A DNA stretch of 64,000 bases from an uncultured Lentisphaerota bacterium (GCA_903889245.1 CAISWQ010000054.1:44412-108411); one strand, 5' to 3'; numbered from the stretch's first letter, positions 22,749-33,042 are shown. The notes: a model not told the origin generated them from the sequence alone. Made by a program: numbers and translations.

Positions 22749-24760
22749 CCGTGCTGCAGCCGCTGCTGCTCTGGGGACTGGCCGCCGCCGCGGTGCCGAT
22801 CCTCATCCATCTGCTGAACCGGCTGCGCTTCCGCTCGCTGGCGTGGGGCGCGATGATGTTCCTCATCCGCGCGACGCGCACGAGCACGCGGCGCTCGCGC
22901 CTGCGCCACTGGCTGATCCTCGCCTGCCGCGCGCTCGCGCTCGCGTGCTTCGCCTATGCCCTCGCGCGCCCGCTGATCGGCGGCTGGCTCGGCACGGCGC
23001 TCGGCGGCCGCGCCGATGCGGTGCTGATCCTCTTCGACCGCTCCGCGAGCATGGAGGCGCTCGACCCGCAGCGCCGCCTGCCCAAGCGCGAGGAGGGCCT
23101 GCGCCTGCTCGCCGCCGCCGGCAAGGTCGGCGGTGCGACGCGCTATATCCTCATCGATAGCGCGACTCTGATGCCGCAGGCGGTCGCCAGCCCCGAGGCG
23201 CTCGCCGGGATGAACCTGACGCGCGCCACCGATACCGCCGCCGACTGGCCCGCGCTGTTCCGCACCGCGGGCGAGTGGCTGCTGAAGAACCAGCCGGGCC
23301 GCGCCGATATCTGGGTGGTCTCCGATCTGCAGGCGAGCAACTGGCAGCCGGAGGGCGGCGCGTGGCCGGGCCTCGCTGCCAAGCTTGCCGGCATCTCGCC
23401 GCGCGTCCACGTGCGCGTGCTCGCGCTGCCCGCCGCGCCCGCGCAGAACCGCGCTCTCAACCTGCGCTCTGCGCGCACGCACCGCTCCGGCGCGAAGACC
23501 AGCCTGCAGGTCGCGTTCAACTGTCTCCAGAACCAGAGCGGCCTCGCGACGAAGGTGCCCGTGGCGATGAACCTCGGCGGCCAGCGTACCGTCGCCGACT
23601 TCGAGAGCCGCGGCGCCCGCGATAGCTGGTCGCGCTCGCTCGCCATCGAGCCGGGCCTCGGCTGGGGTTTCTGGGAACTGCCCGCCGATGACAACCTGCG
23701 CGACAACCGCAGCTACTTCGTCTACGGCGGCGAGGCCCCGCTGCAGGGCGTCGTCGCCGCCGAGCATCCGCTCGCGGGCCGCATGCTGCAGCTCGCCGTC
23801 GCGCCTGCGAATACGCCGCAGCGCCGCGCCGATTTGGTGGCGCCGGAAAAGCCGCTTGCGCTCGCGGGCCAGCCGTTCGGGCTGATCGTCTGGCAGGGCG
23901 CGCTGCCGGCGGGCGCGACCGCCGCGCAGTTGCGGAAGTTCGCCGGCGAGGGCGGCGCGGTGCTGTTCCTGCCGCCGAGCGTGGGCGCGACCGGCGCGGT
24001 CACCAGCAATACGCTCAACGAGCTGGCATGGGGCGAAATTCAAAAAGCGGAAAACAACAAGCCGTTCCGCGTCACCTTCTGGGAAGAGCAGGAAGGCCCG
24101 CTGGAGAAGACCGCCGATGGCCGCAGCCTGCCGGTGGCGCAGCTCGCGATGACGCGCCGCGCAGCGCTCGCGCTGCCCGCGCCGACTGCGCGCGAGCCGG
24201 GCTGGCTCACGCTCGCCTCGTTTGTGGATGGCAAGCCGTTCCTCGCGCGGCGTGCGGTGGGCCATGGTGCGTTCTTCGCGTGCTCGACGCTGCCCGCGCC
24301 CGATTGGTCCGACCTCGACGATGGCCGCGTGCTCGTGCCGATGATCCAGCGCCTGCTCGAGCAGGGCGCGGCGCGCTTCTCGCCCGCCGAGGTCGCGGTG
24401 TGCGGCGAGTGGAAGCCCGCCGCGCCGGAGGATATCTGGTCGGCGGTCGAGCCCGCGGGCCGCGCCGATCCGCTGACGCAGGCCGGCGTCTACCGTAGCG
24501 GTCAGCGCTGGCTCGCGCTGAACCGGCCGGCGGCGGAAGATCTTTTTGAGCCGCTCACCTCCACGCAAGTCCGCGACCTGCTGCCGGGCGTGGAGGTGAC
24601 GGTGACGGAAGACCACGTCTCGACCGAGACCGGCGCGGCGACGCCGAGCGAGGTCTGGCCGCTGTTCATCCTGCTCGGCGTGCTGTGCCTGCTCGCCGAG
24701 GCGTGGCTGACGCTGCTGGACATCGCGGGCGAACCGCGCAAACAGGAGGCGGTGCGATGA
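22745..24760 (+). CDS. BatA-type membrane protein with vWA domain
   Basis: 671 residues. The N-terminal BatA motif (LQPLLLWGLAAAAVPILIHLLNR, here seen as LLLWGLAAAAVPILIHLLNR) holds the first span, with a second at WLILACRALALACFAYALA. Periplasmic vWA-like domain starts at VLILFDRSASMEALD with a DxSxS metal site (D-R-S-A-S). The remainder is beta-rich, with a final span near 640-660 (LFILLGVLCLLAEAWLTLL). Likely protein-interaction partner controlled by MoxR. ATGA overlaps on both sides. Confidence 0.88.
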   Translation: MTVLQPLLLWGLAAAAVPILIHLLNRLRFRSLAWGAMMFLIRATRTSTRRSRLRHWLILACRALALACFAYALARPLIGGWLGTALGGRADAVLILFDRSASMEALDPQRRLPKREEGLRLLAAAGKVGGATRYILIDSATLMPQAVASPEALAGMNLTRATDTAADWPALFRTAGEWLLKNQPGRADIWVVSDLQASNWQPEGGAWPGLAAKLAGISPRVHVRVLALPAAPAQNRALNLRSARTHRSGAKTSLQVAFNCLQNQSGLATKVPVAMNLGGQRTVADFESRGARDSWSRSLAIEPGLGWGFWELPADDNLRDNRSYFVYGGEAPLQGVVAAEHPLAGRMLQLAVAPANTPQRRADLVAPEKPLALAGQPFGLIVWQGALPAGATAAQLRKFAGEGGAVLFLPPSVGATGAVTSNTLNELAWGEIQKAENNKPFRVTFWEEQEGPLEKTADGRSLPVAQLAMTRRAALALPAPTAREPGWLTLASFVDGKPFLARRAVGHGAFFACSTLPAPDWSDLDDGRVLVPMIQRLLEQGAARFSPAEVAVCGEWKPAAPEDIWSAVEPAGRADPLTQAGVYRSGQRWLALNRPAAEDLFEPLTSTQVRDLLPGVEVTVTEDHVSTETGAATPSEVWPLFILLGVLCLLAEAWLTLLDIAGEPRKQEAVR

Positions 24761-26961
24761 ACGTCTTCTGGACCGTGGATGCCGCGTGGTGGAAGCTGCT
24801 GGTGTCCGCGCTCGCGCTCGCCGGCATCCTCGTATTCGCCTGGCGGCACGTCCGGCGCGAGCGCGCGGCGCTGCGCCGCGGCGCGCTGGTCGTGGAAATC
24901 CTGCGCGTGCTCGGCGTCGCCGCGCTGCTGCTGACGCTGCTCAAACTCGAACGCATCCGCATCCTGCCGCGTACGCTCAAGCCGGAGGTGCTCGTGCTGT
25001 GCGATGCCTCCGACAGCATGAGCACGCGCGACGTCGCCGGCGGGCCGACCGGCGCGGTCAGCCGCGCGAGCTGGCTCGCGGAGCAGAAGGCGCGCAAGTT
25101 CTGGACGCCGCTGGAGCAGCGCTACGCCGTGCGCGTCGAGGAGATCTGCGCGCCGCCGACCAACGCCGCCGCCGCGGCCGAGGCCGGCACCGACCTCAAC
25201 GCCGTGCTCGACCGCGTCGCGCAGGAAAACAGCGCGGTGCGCGCCGTGCTGCTCTTGAGCGATGGCGACTGGAACGCCGGCGTCCCGCCCGTCACCGCCG
25301 CGACGCGCCTGCGGCTCAAGCAGATGCCCGTCTTCGCCGTGCCGGCCGGCAGCGACCAGTTCCTGCCCGACCTCGAGCTGCAGTCGGTCAGCGCGCAGGC
25401 CTACGGCCTGATGGAAGAGCAGATCACGTTGCCGTTCACCATCCAGAGCCATCTGCCGCGCGAGGTGAACACCACGCTGACGCTCGAGGGGCCCGGCGGC
25501 GCGGTGCTTACGCGCAAGCCCGTCACGCTGCCGCCGATGGCGCAGACGCAGGGCTCGCTCGTGCTCGTCCCGCGCGAGGAGGGCGAGCAGACCTATACCG
25601 TCCGCCTGCCGGTCGAGTCCGACGAGACGCGCGACGACAACAACACGCGCTCGTTCCGCATCGTGCTGCGCCGCGAAATCCTGCGCGTGCTGCTGATCGA
25701 GAGCACGCCGCGCTGGGAATACCGCTATTTGCGCAACGCGCTCATGCGCGACCGCGGCGCCGACGTGCGCACGCTGCTGCTGCATCCGGGCATGGAGGTC
25801 GGCGGCGGCCGGAATTATGTGAGCGCCTTCCCCGGCACGCGCGACGAGCTATCCAAATATGACGTCGTCTTCATCGGCGACGTCGGGCTCGGCGCCGGCG
25901 GCCTCAACGAGGAACAGGCGCGGCAGCTCAAGGGCCTCGTGGAGCAGCAGGCGAGCGGCCTCGTGTTCCTGCCCGGCCCGGAAAATCACCAGCAGAGCCT
26001 CGTGAGTTCGCCGCTTGGCGACCTCCTGCCCGTCGTGCTCGACACCGCCGGCCCGCGTATCGGCGGCTTCGGGATGGAGTCGCGCCTCGCGCTGACCGTG
26101 CGCGGCCGCGACCACCTGCTGACGATGCTCGCGAACTCGCCGGCGGAGAACGACCTGATCTGGCGCAGCCTGCCCGGCTTCTACTGGCACGCGCCCGTGC
26201 TGCGCGCGAAGCCCGGCACCGAGGTGCTCGCCGTCCACGCCAACGCGCGCAACCAGTATGGCCACCTCCCGCTGCTCGTCACGCGCACCTGCGGCAACGG
26301 CCGCTCGCTCTACATGGCCACCGACTCCGCGTGGCGCTGGCGGCGCGGTGTCGAGGACACCTTCCACTACCGCTTCTGGGGTCAGGTCATCCGCTGGATG
26401 GCGCACCAGCGCCACCTCGCGCACGCCGAGGGCCTGCGCTTCTTCTACACACCAGAATCGCCGAACGCCGGCGAACGCGTCTTCTTCCACGCGACGCTGT
26501 TCGACGCTGCCGGCCAGCCGCTGCAGCGCGGCACCGCGCGCGTTCGCATCGCCACGCCCGGTGGCCGCGAGGATTCCATCGAGCTCGCGCCCGAGGCCGG
26601 CGGCTGGGGCGTCTTCACCGGTGCCTATGTGCCGGCCGAAGGCGGGTTGCACAAGGTCGAGGTCGTCTGCGAGGAGACCGGCCGCCGCGTCAGCACCAAG
26701 CTCAACGTGCATCAGCCGCGCCGCGAGCAGACCGGCCGGCCCGCGCGGCCCGAGGTGCTCCGCGAAATCGCCGACGTCACGCTCGGCGAAACCGGTGCGA
26801 TGGGCCAGCTCGATGAGTTGGTGAAGAAGATAAGCCTGCTGCCGGAGCGCCAGCCGGAGCAGCAGATTTTCCGGCTGTGGTGCCACCCGCTTTGGTTTAT
26901 GTTCGCCGTCGTGCTGCTCGGCCTGCACTGGATGGGCCGGAAGCTGATAGGCAGGATTTGA
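24757..26961 (+). CDS. vWA/class I glutamine-amidotransferase-like membrane protein
   Basis: 734 residues. N-terminal spans (LLVSALALAGILVFAW; VLGVAALLLTLL), a vWA-like domain with VLCDASDSMSTRD, then beta-rich CARDB-like segments (TLTLEGPGGAVL), then a domain like the GATase1 fold of the YfbK/BatB-associated proteins (VLLIESTPRWEYRYLRNAL, VFIGDVG, GLVFLPGP), and a last C-terminal span (PLWFMFAVVLLGLHWMG). Catalytic Cys of true amidotransferases is not evident, so it is probably a binding module. Good AGGAGG ribosome-binding site in front of the ATG, which overlaps the preceding stop. Confidence 0.85.
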   Translation: MNVFWTVDAAWWKLLVSALALAGILVFAWRHVRRERAALRRGALVVEILRVLGVAALLLTLLKLERIRILPRTLKPEVLVLCDASDSMSTRDVAGGPTGAVSRASWLAEQKARKFWTPLEQRYAVRVEEICAPPTNAAAAAEAGTDLNAVLDRVAQENSAVRAVLLLSDGDWNAGVPPVTAATRLRLKQMPVFAVPAGSDQFLPDLELQSVSAQAYGLMEEQITLPFTIQSHLPREVNTTLTLEGPGGAVLTRKPVTLPPMAQTQGSLVLVPREEGEQTYTVRLPVESDETRDDNNTRSFRIVLRREILRVLLIESTPRWEYRYLRNALMRDRGADVRTLLLHPGMEVGGGRNYVSAFPGTRDELSKYDVVFIGDVGLGAGGLNEEQARQLKGLVEQQASGLVFLPGPENHQQSLVSSPLGDLLPVVLDTAGPRIGGFGMESRLALTVRGRDHLLTMLANSPAENDLIWRSLPGFYWHAPVLRAKPGTEVLAVHANARNQYGHLPLLVTRTCGNGRSLYMATDSAWRWRRGVEDTFHYRFWGQVIRWMAHQRHLAHAEGLRFFYTPESPNAGERVFFHATLFDAAGQPLQRGTARVRIATPGGREDSIELAPEAGGWGVFTGAYVPAEGGLHKVEVVCEETGRRVSTKLNVHQPRREQTGRPARPEVLREIADVTLGETGAMGQLDELVKKISLLPERQPEQQIFRLWCHPLWFMFAVVLLGLHWMGRKLIGRI

Positions 26962-27238
26962 AGAAGGGACGAGTGGCGAGTGAGATCGGACCGATCCGTC
27001 CGATCAGTCGGATGCGCATGAGCGAGAGAGCGAAAAAGGCAGTGGGCCGCGAGCCGGTTTTCCAAGGCTTGGAAAACTCCGCAGCGTTTTTTCCAGGGTT
27101 TGGAAAAATTTGGCAGAAAAATTCCAAGCCTTGGAAAGCCCCGCCCACCAGCAGAAGCTGCTTGGCTGTAGGCCGGGTCTCCGACCCGGCGCAGACGAAC
27201 ATCCAACATCGAACATCGAAGGATGAGGGCGACGAGTT
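26962..27238. repeat. Intergenic repeats inside the MoxR operon
   Basis: Three palindrome copies centred at 27067, 27098 and 27129 (31-bp steps), then GGCCGGGTCTCCGACCCGGC (27173-27192), a perfect hairpin of the GTAGGCC-type family, then AACATCCAACATCGAACATCGAA units (27198-27220). Also a GATCGGACCGATCCGTCCGATC inverted run near 26984-27005. No gene. Confidence 0.8.
27058..27136. repeat. Phased palindrome array, 3 copies (centres 27067, 27098, 27129)
   Basis: Two successive 31-bp steps. Copy 1 is close to consensus, copies 2 and 3 carry small changes in the arms. Confidence 0.9.
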
Positions 27239-30200
27239 GTGAATGACGTAAAACCAGAGACGCGAGACGAGAAACGCACGACGCATCCGCTGCCGCCGGA
27301 GCTGCGCGCGCAACTGCTCGCCTTCGAGAAAAAGCTGCGGCGCGCCGAGACGTGGGCCGCCCTCGCCGGCGCCATCGTGGGCGCTGCGCTGTCCTATCTG
27401 TTCGTGTTCGCGTTTGACCGGCTCGGCGATACGCCGGCGGCTCTGCGGCTGCTGCTGATGCTCGTGGCGGCCGGCGCGTGGGCGGGCGCGGTCTATTGGT
27501 GGCTGCGGCACTGGTTCTTCCGCCGGCGCGATCACCGCGATCTGGCGCGGCTGATCCAGCGGCATATCCCGCGGCTCGGCGACCGCCTGCTGGGCGCGGT
27601 CGAGCTGGCGGAGGGCGAGGACGAGCGGCTGAACGCGTCGCCCGCGCTGCTGCGCGCGGCGCTGGCGCAGGTCGCGGGCGAGGCGAAGAAGTTCGATTTC
27701 ACCATCGCGGTTCCGCGGCGGCGCTCGCGGCGGCTCTCGCTCGCGGTCGGCCTGCTGCTGACGTGCGCGGCGCTGACGGCGGTGCTCGCGCCGTTTGCGG
27801 CGCATAACGCGCTGCTGCGCTGGCTCAAGCCGCTGGCGCCGGTCTCGCGCTTCACGTTCGTCTCGCTGGAGGCGCTGCCGGACTTCCTCGTCACGCCGCA
27901 CGGCGAGCCGTTTGAGATCGCGTGCGGGTTAAGCGGCGCGTCGCGCTGGAAGCCGCCGGAGATCGTCGCGCGGATCGCGGACCAGCCGGAAGTGCGCGCG
28001 AGTTTTTCGGGCGGGCAGGCGGTGCTGCGGTTCCCCGGCCAGACGGCGGAGCACCGGCTCGCGTTGCGTGCGGGCGATTTCCGCAAGAGCATGGTCATCC
28101 AGCCGAAGCTGCGGCCGGAGCTGTTGCGCTTGGCGGCCAAGGTGCAGTGGCCCGCCTACCTCGGCCGCGCCGATGAGGAATTCACGGTCGGCAGCGGCCG
28201 CTTCCCGCTGCTCGCGGGCGCGAGCGCGGCGTTCGCCGGGCAGACGAGCCGCGAGCTGAAGCTGGCCGCGTTCACCAACGGCACGGCGCAAAAGCTCTCG
28301 GTCAGCAGCAATCGTTTCGAGACCGCGCCGGTGGTGCTGGTGCCCAAGCCGGTTGCCGAGGTGGCGACGAACTGCAACCTGGTGTTCGAGTGGAGCGACA
28401 TCTACGGGCTGCGCTGCGCCGCGCCATACCGGCTGGAGTTGGTCAACCGTAGCGACGAAACGCCGGTAGTCGCCGGCGAGGGGCTGGCCGAGAGCGTCGC
28501 GATTCTGCCGGATGAGTCGCTGGAGTGGAAGGTGGCGGCGCGCGACGACTTTGGACTGAAGCGCATCTGGCTGGCGTACTGGATCGAGGCGGCGACGACT
28601 GAAGAAGCGACGACGAACGCGCCGGTCGTGCAGACGCGGCCGCTGGTCGAGGGCGCACAGAGTCTTGCGGCGACCAACGCCAGCGCGCGCATCGCGCCCA
28701 TCGCGTGGCAGTTGCCGGAGGGCGTCACGGTGTGTTTGCAGGCGTGCGCGCTGGACTTTTTTCCGCAACGCGTGGCGGCGACCTCGGCAGTGATAAGGAT
28801 TCACATCTTGAGCCGCGCCGAACACGCGCGGCTGATCCAGGAGCAGGCGCGGCGGTTGCTCGCGCGGCTGGAGGACGTGGCGCGCGAGGAGGAGCGGCTG
28901 CTCGCGAACTCGACGGAGATCAGCCAGCGGCCGGAGTCGGAGATGAAATCCGACAAGACTGCCGGCGACCTGCGCGAGAATGAGAACGGCGAACGCTCGA
29001 ATGCCCAGACCTTGGAGAAGCTCGCCCAGGCGTTGGAGAAATTGACGCAGGAGGCGCTGCGCAACCGCGATATCAAACAGGACGCGCTCGCCAAGTGGCT
29101 GGAGCAGGCGTCGCAGATGAAGCAGACCTCGTCGCAGCCGATGTCGCAGGCGGCACAGGCGCTGGCGCAGGCGCAAGCCAACGCCGACAAGCGGCAGCAG
29201 CAGTCGGAGCAGGCGGCAAAGAATGAGGCCGAGGCGCTGGCGCGGCTGCGCGAGATGCAGCAGGCGGCGCAGGCGACGCTGGACCAGATGACCGCGCGCA
29301 ACTTCGTCAACCGCCTGCGCGAGGCCGCGAAGCAGCAGGGCCAGATCGGTGATGGTTTGCAGGAGGAACTGCCGCGGACGGCGGGCCTGCCGGCCGATCG
29401 GCTGCCCTCGGACTCCAAACTCAAGCTGCGCAAGATGGAGGAGAAACAGACGACCAACCGCAACGAGACGGAGTTCGTGCGCGACGATCTCGCGGGCTTC
29501 TTCCAGCGGACGCAGCAGCCGGTCTATGACGAGGTCCGCAAGGACATGGCCGCGCCCGACGTGGTCGAGCAGATGCGCGCGCTGGGCAACGACATCGCCA
29601 AGAACGTCGGCGGTGTCGCGATTGGCAAATCGCAGGGCGTGCAGAAGCGGCTGAAGGAGTGGGCCGACAAGCTGGAGGAGGCGGCGAACAGCGGCGGTGG
29701 TGGTGGCGAGGGTGGCGGCGGCGGGCCACAGGTGGAGAAGGAAGTGATCCTCGGCCTGATGCGCGCGCGTATCCGCGAGGAAAGCCTGCGCGAGCAGACG
29801 CGCGCCGTGGAGCAGATCAAGCAGGAGCAGACGGCGCATACGGTGGCGGCCGGTTCGCTCGCCAGCGTGCAGCAGCAGATTTCCGAGGACACCAAGGCGC
29901 TGAAGGAGAAGACGCAGATCGGCCAGGTCGCGCAGGCGATCGAGCAGCTCGGCAACGAGATGGACAACGCCGGGCTGATGCTGCGCAAGCCGCAGACCGA
30001 TGGCGAGACCATCGCCGTCGAGACCGGCATCATCGAGGCGATCGCGGCGATGATGCAGGCCAACAAGTCCTCGTCGCAGGCGCAGGGCGACATGGCCGCG
30101 CTACAGGCGATGATGCAGCAGATGGGCCAGAAACCCGGTGGCAATACGTCGGGTGGCGACCCCGACCACGACACGCAGAAATTTGGCGGGCCGGGCGCGG

Positions 30201-30349
30201 GTCACGGCGATGCCGCGCGCCGCGTGCGCCAGAGTGGCGGTGCCGACGCGGCCAGCCTGCCGCTGGAATATCGCGACCTGATGCAGGATTATTTCCGCGC
30301 CGCCGATGATGCGCTCAAGACCACCGCGCCGGGAGCGAAGAAGCCATGA
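27239..30349 (+). CDS. DUF4175-like large membrane protein with coiled-coil C-terminus
   Basis: 1036 residues. Two spans near 40-85 (WAALAGAIVGAALSYLFVFA; LLLMLVAAGAWAGAVYWWL) and one near 165-190 (LSLAVGLLLTCAALTAVLAPF), then beta-rich domains, then from about 520 a long Gln/Glu/Ala/Lys-rich coiled coil (LEKLAQALEKLTQEALRN, SQAAQALAQAQANADKRQQQ), with a Gly-rich break (GGGGGEGGGGG) near 825. Resembles the DUF4175/TIGR02302 proteins that follow MoxR-DUF58-BatA sets in PVC and other bacteria. GTG start with GAGGG at correct distance; no ATG fits. Ends in an ATGA overlap with the next gene. Confidence 0.85.
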   Translation: MNDVKPETRDEKRTTHPLPPELRAQLLAFEKKLRRAETWAALAGAIVGAALSYLFVFAFDRLGDTPAALRLLLMLVAAGAWAGAVYWWLRHWFFRRRDHRDLARLIQRHIPRLGDRLLGAVELAEGEDERLNASPALLRAALAQVAGEAKKFDFTIAVPRRRSRRLSLAVGLLLTCAALTAVLAPFAAHNALLRWLKPLAPVSRFTFVSLEALPDFLVTPHGEPFEIACGLSGASRWKPPEIVARIADQPEVRASFSGGQAVLRFPGQTAEHRLALRAGDFRKSMVIQPKLRPELLRLAAKVQWPAYLGRADEEFTVGSGRFPLLAGASAAFAGQTSRELKLAAFTNGTAQKLSVSSNRFETAPVVLVPKPVAEVATNCNLVFEWSDIYGLRCAAPYRLELVNRSDETPVVAGEGLAESVAILPDESLEWKVAARDDFGLKRIWLAYWIEAATTEEATTNAPVVQTRPLVEGAQSLAATNASARIAPIAWQLPEGVTVCLQACALDFFPQRVAATSAVIRIHILSRAEHARLIQEQARRLLARLEDVAREEERLLANSTEISQRPESEMKSDKTAGDLRENENGERSNAQTLEKLAQALEKLTQEALRNRDIKQDALAKWLEQASQMKQTSSQPMSQAAQALAQAQANADKRQQQSEQAAKNEAEALARLREMQQAAQATLDQMTARNFVNRLREAAKQQGQIGDGLQEELPRTAGLPADRLPSDSKLKLRKMEEKQTTNRNETEFVRDDLAGFFQRTQQPVYDEVRKDMAAPDVVEQMRALGNDIAKNVGGVAIGKSQGVQKRLKEWADKLEEAANSGGGGGEGGGGGPQVEKEVILGLMRARIREESLREQTRAVEQIKQEQTAHTVAAGSLASVQQQISEDTKALKEKTQIGQVAQAIEQLGNEMDNAGLMLRKPQTDGETIAVETGIIEAIAAMMQANKSSSQAQGDMAALQAMMQQMGQKPGGNTSGGDPDHDTQKFGGPGAGHGDAARRVRQSGGADAASLPLEYRDLMQDYFRAADDALKTTAPGAKKP

Positions 30350-31341
30350 AGTTATCTAAATTTTTCGCCACTGTGTTGCTGGGCGGAACACTGTTGATGG
30401 CCCGCGCGCAGGAGGGCGTGGCCTATCACGGCGATCCGATTCCGCCGGAGATCGAGGCGGCCTATGTGCGCGGATTGAACTACCTGGTGCGGACGCAGGG
30501 TGCGGATGGCGGCTGGTCGCAGAGCGGTGGTGAGAGCGGGCCGGGCATCACCGGCCTCGCGCTGCTGGCGATCCTCGCGCACGGCGAGGACCCGAACTAC
30601 GGCCCCTATGCGAAGACCGTGCAGCGCGCGGTGGACAATCTGCTCAAGTCGCAGGATGCGAAGACGGGCTACATGGGGCACTCGATGTATCACCACGGCT
30701 TCGCGACGCTCGCGCTGGCCGAGGCCTACGGCGTGGTGCGCAACCCGAAGCTTGGCCCGGCGCTGCGCAAGGCGGTGGACCTGATCCTGACCTCGCAGAA
30801 GATGAATCCGCACGGCGGCTGGCGCTACAGCCCGAACGCGAGCGACGCCGACACCACGGTCAGCGGCGCGCAGATGGTCGCGTTGTTCGCGGCGCGCAAC
30901 GCGGGTATCGCCGTGCCCGACGAGGCGATCAAGCGCGGGCTGGAATATTACCGCTCGTGCCAGGAGGCCAATGGCGGCATCGGCTACACGAGCCCCGGCG
31001 GCGGCAACACGACGCGCACCGCGATCGGCGCGCTGGTCGCGGCGCTGGCCAAGCGCAAGGACACGCACCTGTTCAACAACGCGTGGAACTACCTACGGCA
31101 GGAGCGCGGCGGGCGCGACGGCTCCTACTATTTCTACACGCTCTACTACCAGGCGCAGGCGCTGTTCCAGTCCGACATGCAGGAGTGGCGCGCGTGGAAC
31201 GACCAGAATTTCCGGGAACTGGCGAGCGTGCAGGGCGCCGACGGCGCGTGGACGGGGCAGTTCGGCCCCGGCTTCTGCACCTCGGCGGCGCTGCTCTCGA
31301 TGGCGCTGAACTACCGGTTCCTGCCGATTTACGAGCGTTAA
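30346..31341 (+). CDS. Exported prenyltransferase/squalene-cyclase-repeat protein
   Basis: 331 residues with a signal peptide (MKLSKFFATVLLGGTLLMARAQ). Four or more alpha/alpha-barrel repeats with the QxxDGGW-type motif: TQGADGGWSQ, NPHGGWRYSP, ANGGIGYTSPGGGN and QGADGAWTG. This fold is shared by terpene cyclases, protein prenyltransferases and alpha-macroglobulin-like proteins, but the DXDD or catalytic Asp cluster of real cyclases is not evident. The protein is exported, so a structural or binding role is more likely than terpene synthesis. It is a standard last-but-one member of this MoxR operon in planctomycetes and relatives. Confidence 0.87.
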   Translation: MKLSKFFATVLLGGTLLMARAQEGVAYHGDPIPPEIEAAYVRGLNYLVRTQGADGGWSQSGGESGPGITGLALLAILAHGEDPNYGPYAKTVQRAVDNLLKSQDAKTGYMGHSMYHHGFATLALAEAYGVVRNPKLGPALRKAVDLILTSQKMNPHGGWRYSPNASDADTTVSGAQMVALFAARNAGIAVPDEAIKRGLEYYRSCQEANGGIGYTSPGGGNTTRTAIGALVAALAKRKDTHLFNNAWNYLRQERGGRDGSYYFYTLYYQAQALFQSDMQEWRAWNDQNFRELASVQGADGAWTGQFGPGFCTSAALLSMALNYRFLPIYER

Positions 31342-31359
31342 ACTGAAATGGAGCACAAC

Positions 31360-33042
31360 ATGAAACTGCGGAAAATTTTCAGCCGGCTGCTCGGCGGGGC
31401 GCTGCTGCTCATGGGCCCGGCGGCCCTGGCGGAAATCGTCGTGGTGGATGGCGAGCCGGTCAACCTGCGGCAGGCCGGCGTCAACGTACGGCGGACCGTG
31501 ACCACCAAGCCGGCCACCGCGACCAACGCGCCCGCGCCGGTGGTCATCGCGCGCACCGAGGACGGCATGAACTTCCTCAACGGCGACAAGCTGCGCGGCA
31601 AGCTCATCAGCGTGGATGGCACGGGCGGCCTGCTCACGTGGCAGCACAAGGCTGCCGCCGAGCCGACGCGCTACCAGGTGGCCGCGCTCGACAAGGTGGA
31701 CCTGATGCCGCGCCCGGCCGCGGGCCAGCAGGCGCCGCAGAACATCGTGCAACTGGTCAACGGCGACCGGCTGCGCGGCGATGTCGTCACGCTCGATGAC
31801 AAGCAGCTCGTGCTGAAGACTTGGTACGCGGGCACGCTGAACATCACGCACACGCAACTGGCGGAAATCTCGCCGGCCGCCGCGCCGCTCGACGTGCTCT
31901 ATGACGGGCCGACGCCCGACCTCGCGGGCTGGAGCTCCGACAGCAGCAACAGCGGTCTGGCGTATCGCAATGGCGGCCTCGTGTTGCCGCTCGGGCGGCC
32001 CGTCGGCCGTAAGATTCCGAACATGCCGGAGAAGGTCCGGCTGGAAGTCGAGCTGTCCAACTTCGCCAACTCCTATTTCATGTTCTGGTTCTTCTGCGAC
32101 AGCCCGCGCAACATGGGCAACAGCGATGCCTATTACATGAACTTCTACAGCAGCCGCATCGAGTTCCAGCGCATGAACCGCAACGAAGGCAACCGCAGCC
32201 TTGGCTCGATTGATGGCGAGGAGCGGCGCATGCTCAAGAGCAAGGTGCTCGTCACCATCCTGGCCGACCGCAAGGAGCGCCGCTTCGCGCTGCTGCTCGA
32301 TGGCAAGCTGACGCGCGAGTTTAGCGACCCGCAGGAATTCAAGGGCACGGGCGACTGCATCATGTTCCAGACGCACCAAGCCAGCGCGATGCGTATTTCC
32401 AAGGTCAGGGTCGCGCGCTGGGACGGCAAGCTCCCGAAGCCGCCGACCAGCGGCGGCGGCGTGACGGTGGAGCAGGACGCGCTGGAGTTCCTCAACGGCG
32501 ATGCGATGTCGGGCACCGTCCGTTCCATCGAGACCAACAACATCAAGTTCGCCACCTCCTATGCCACGCTCGATGTCCCGATGGAGCGCATCGCCCGCAT
32601 GCGCTTCGTCAACAAGGTCCCGCTGGTCGCGCCGGCGAGCACCAACGCGCCGGCGGCGACGAATGCCGCGCCCGTCGCGGCGGAAGGCGGCGCCATCACG
32701 GTGGTCGGTGGGAATGTGCAGGCCATCGCCGCCCAGGTGGTCATCAACGGCGGCATGATCGCCAATGCGCCCGTCATGATTTCCTCGCGGAGCCGCCGCA
32801 GCGGCGCCAAGACAACGCCCGAACCGGCCACGCCGATGATCGCCTATCCCGCGGGCAGCACGCGCTGCTTCTTCAACGACCAGGAGGCGGTGACGCTCAA
32901 GATCGAGAAGCTGGCCGCTGAAACCCTGACCGGCGCGGCCGAGGGCATCGGCGCGCTCAAGCTGCCGCTCGGCGCGTTCTCGCGCCTGGAGTTCAATCCC
33001 GGCGCCAAGCGCGACGCCAGTGGCGACGACGACGAACTATAG
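31360..33042 (+). CDS. Exported protein with repeated LNGD-x-LxG motifs
   Basis: 560 residues. Signal peptide MKLRKIFSRLLGGALLLMGPAALA. The mature part repeats a short beta unit three times: FLNGDKLRGKLISVDG, LVNGDRLRGDVVTLDD and FLNGDAMSGTVRSIET. Between units two and three lies a concanavalin/LamG-like stretch (LEVELSNFANSYFMFWFFCDSP, IEFQRMNRNEGNRSLG). The LNGD repeat is widespread in exported PVC proteins and unassigned. ATG 31360 was preferred over ATG 31348 because GGAG is then eight bases upstream and the signal starts properly. Closes the MoxR operon. Confidence 0.82.
   Translation: MKLRKIFSRLLGGALLLMGPAALAEIVVVDGEPVNLRQAGVNVRRTVTTKPATATNAPAPVVIARTEDGMNFLNGDKLRGKLISVDGTGGLLTWQHKAAAEPTRYQVAALDKVDLMPRPAAGQQAPQNIVQLVNGDRLRGDVVTLDDKQLVLKTWYAGTLNITHTQLAEISPAAAPLDVLYDGPTPDLAGWSSDSSNSGLAYRNGGLVLPLGRPVGRKIPNMPEKVRLEVELSNFANSYFMFWFFCDSPRNMGNSDAYYMNFYSSRIEFQRMNRNEGNRSLGSIDGEERRMLKSKVLVTILADRKERRFALLLDGKLTREFSDPQEFKGTGDCIMFQTHQASAMRISKVRVARWDGKLPKPPTSGGGVTVEQDALEFLNGDAMSGTVRSIETNNIKFATSYATLDVPMERIARMRFVNKVPLVAPASTNAPAATNAAPVAAEGGAITVVGGNVQAIAAQVVINGGMIANAPVMISSRSRRSGAKTTPEPATPMIAYPAGSTRCFFNDQEAVTLKIEKLAAETLTGAAEGIGALKLPLGAFSRLEFNPGAKRDASGDDDEL

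Noticed and set aside
30346..31341. Squalene or hopene cyclase
   Set aside because: At 331 residues it is half the size, it is exported, and no DXDD motif is seen. The repeats only show the shared alpha/alpha-barrel fold.
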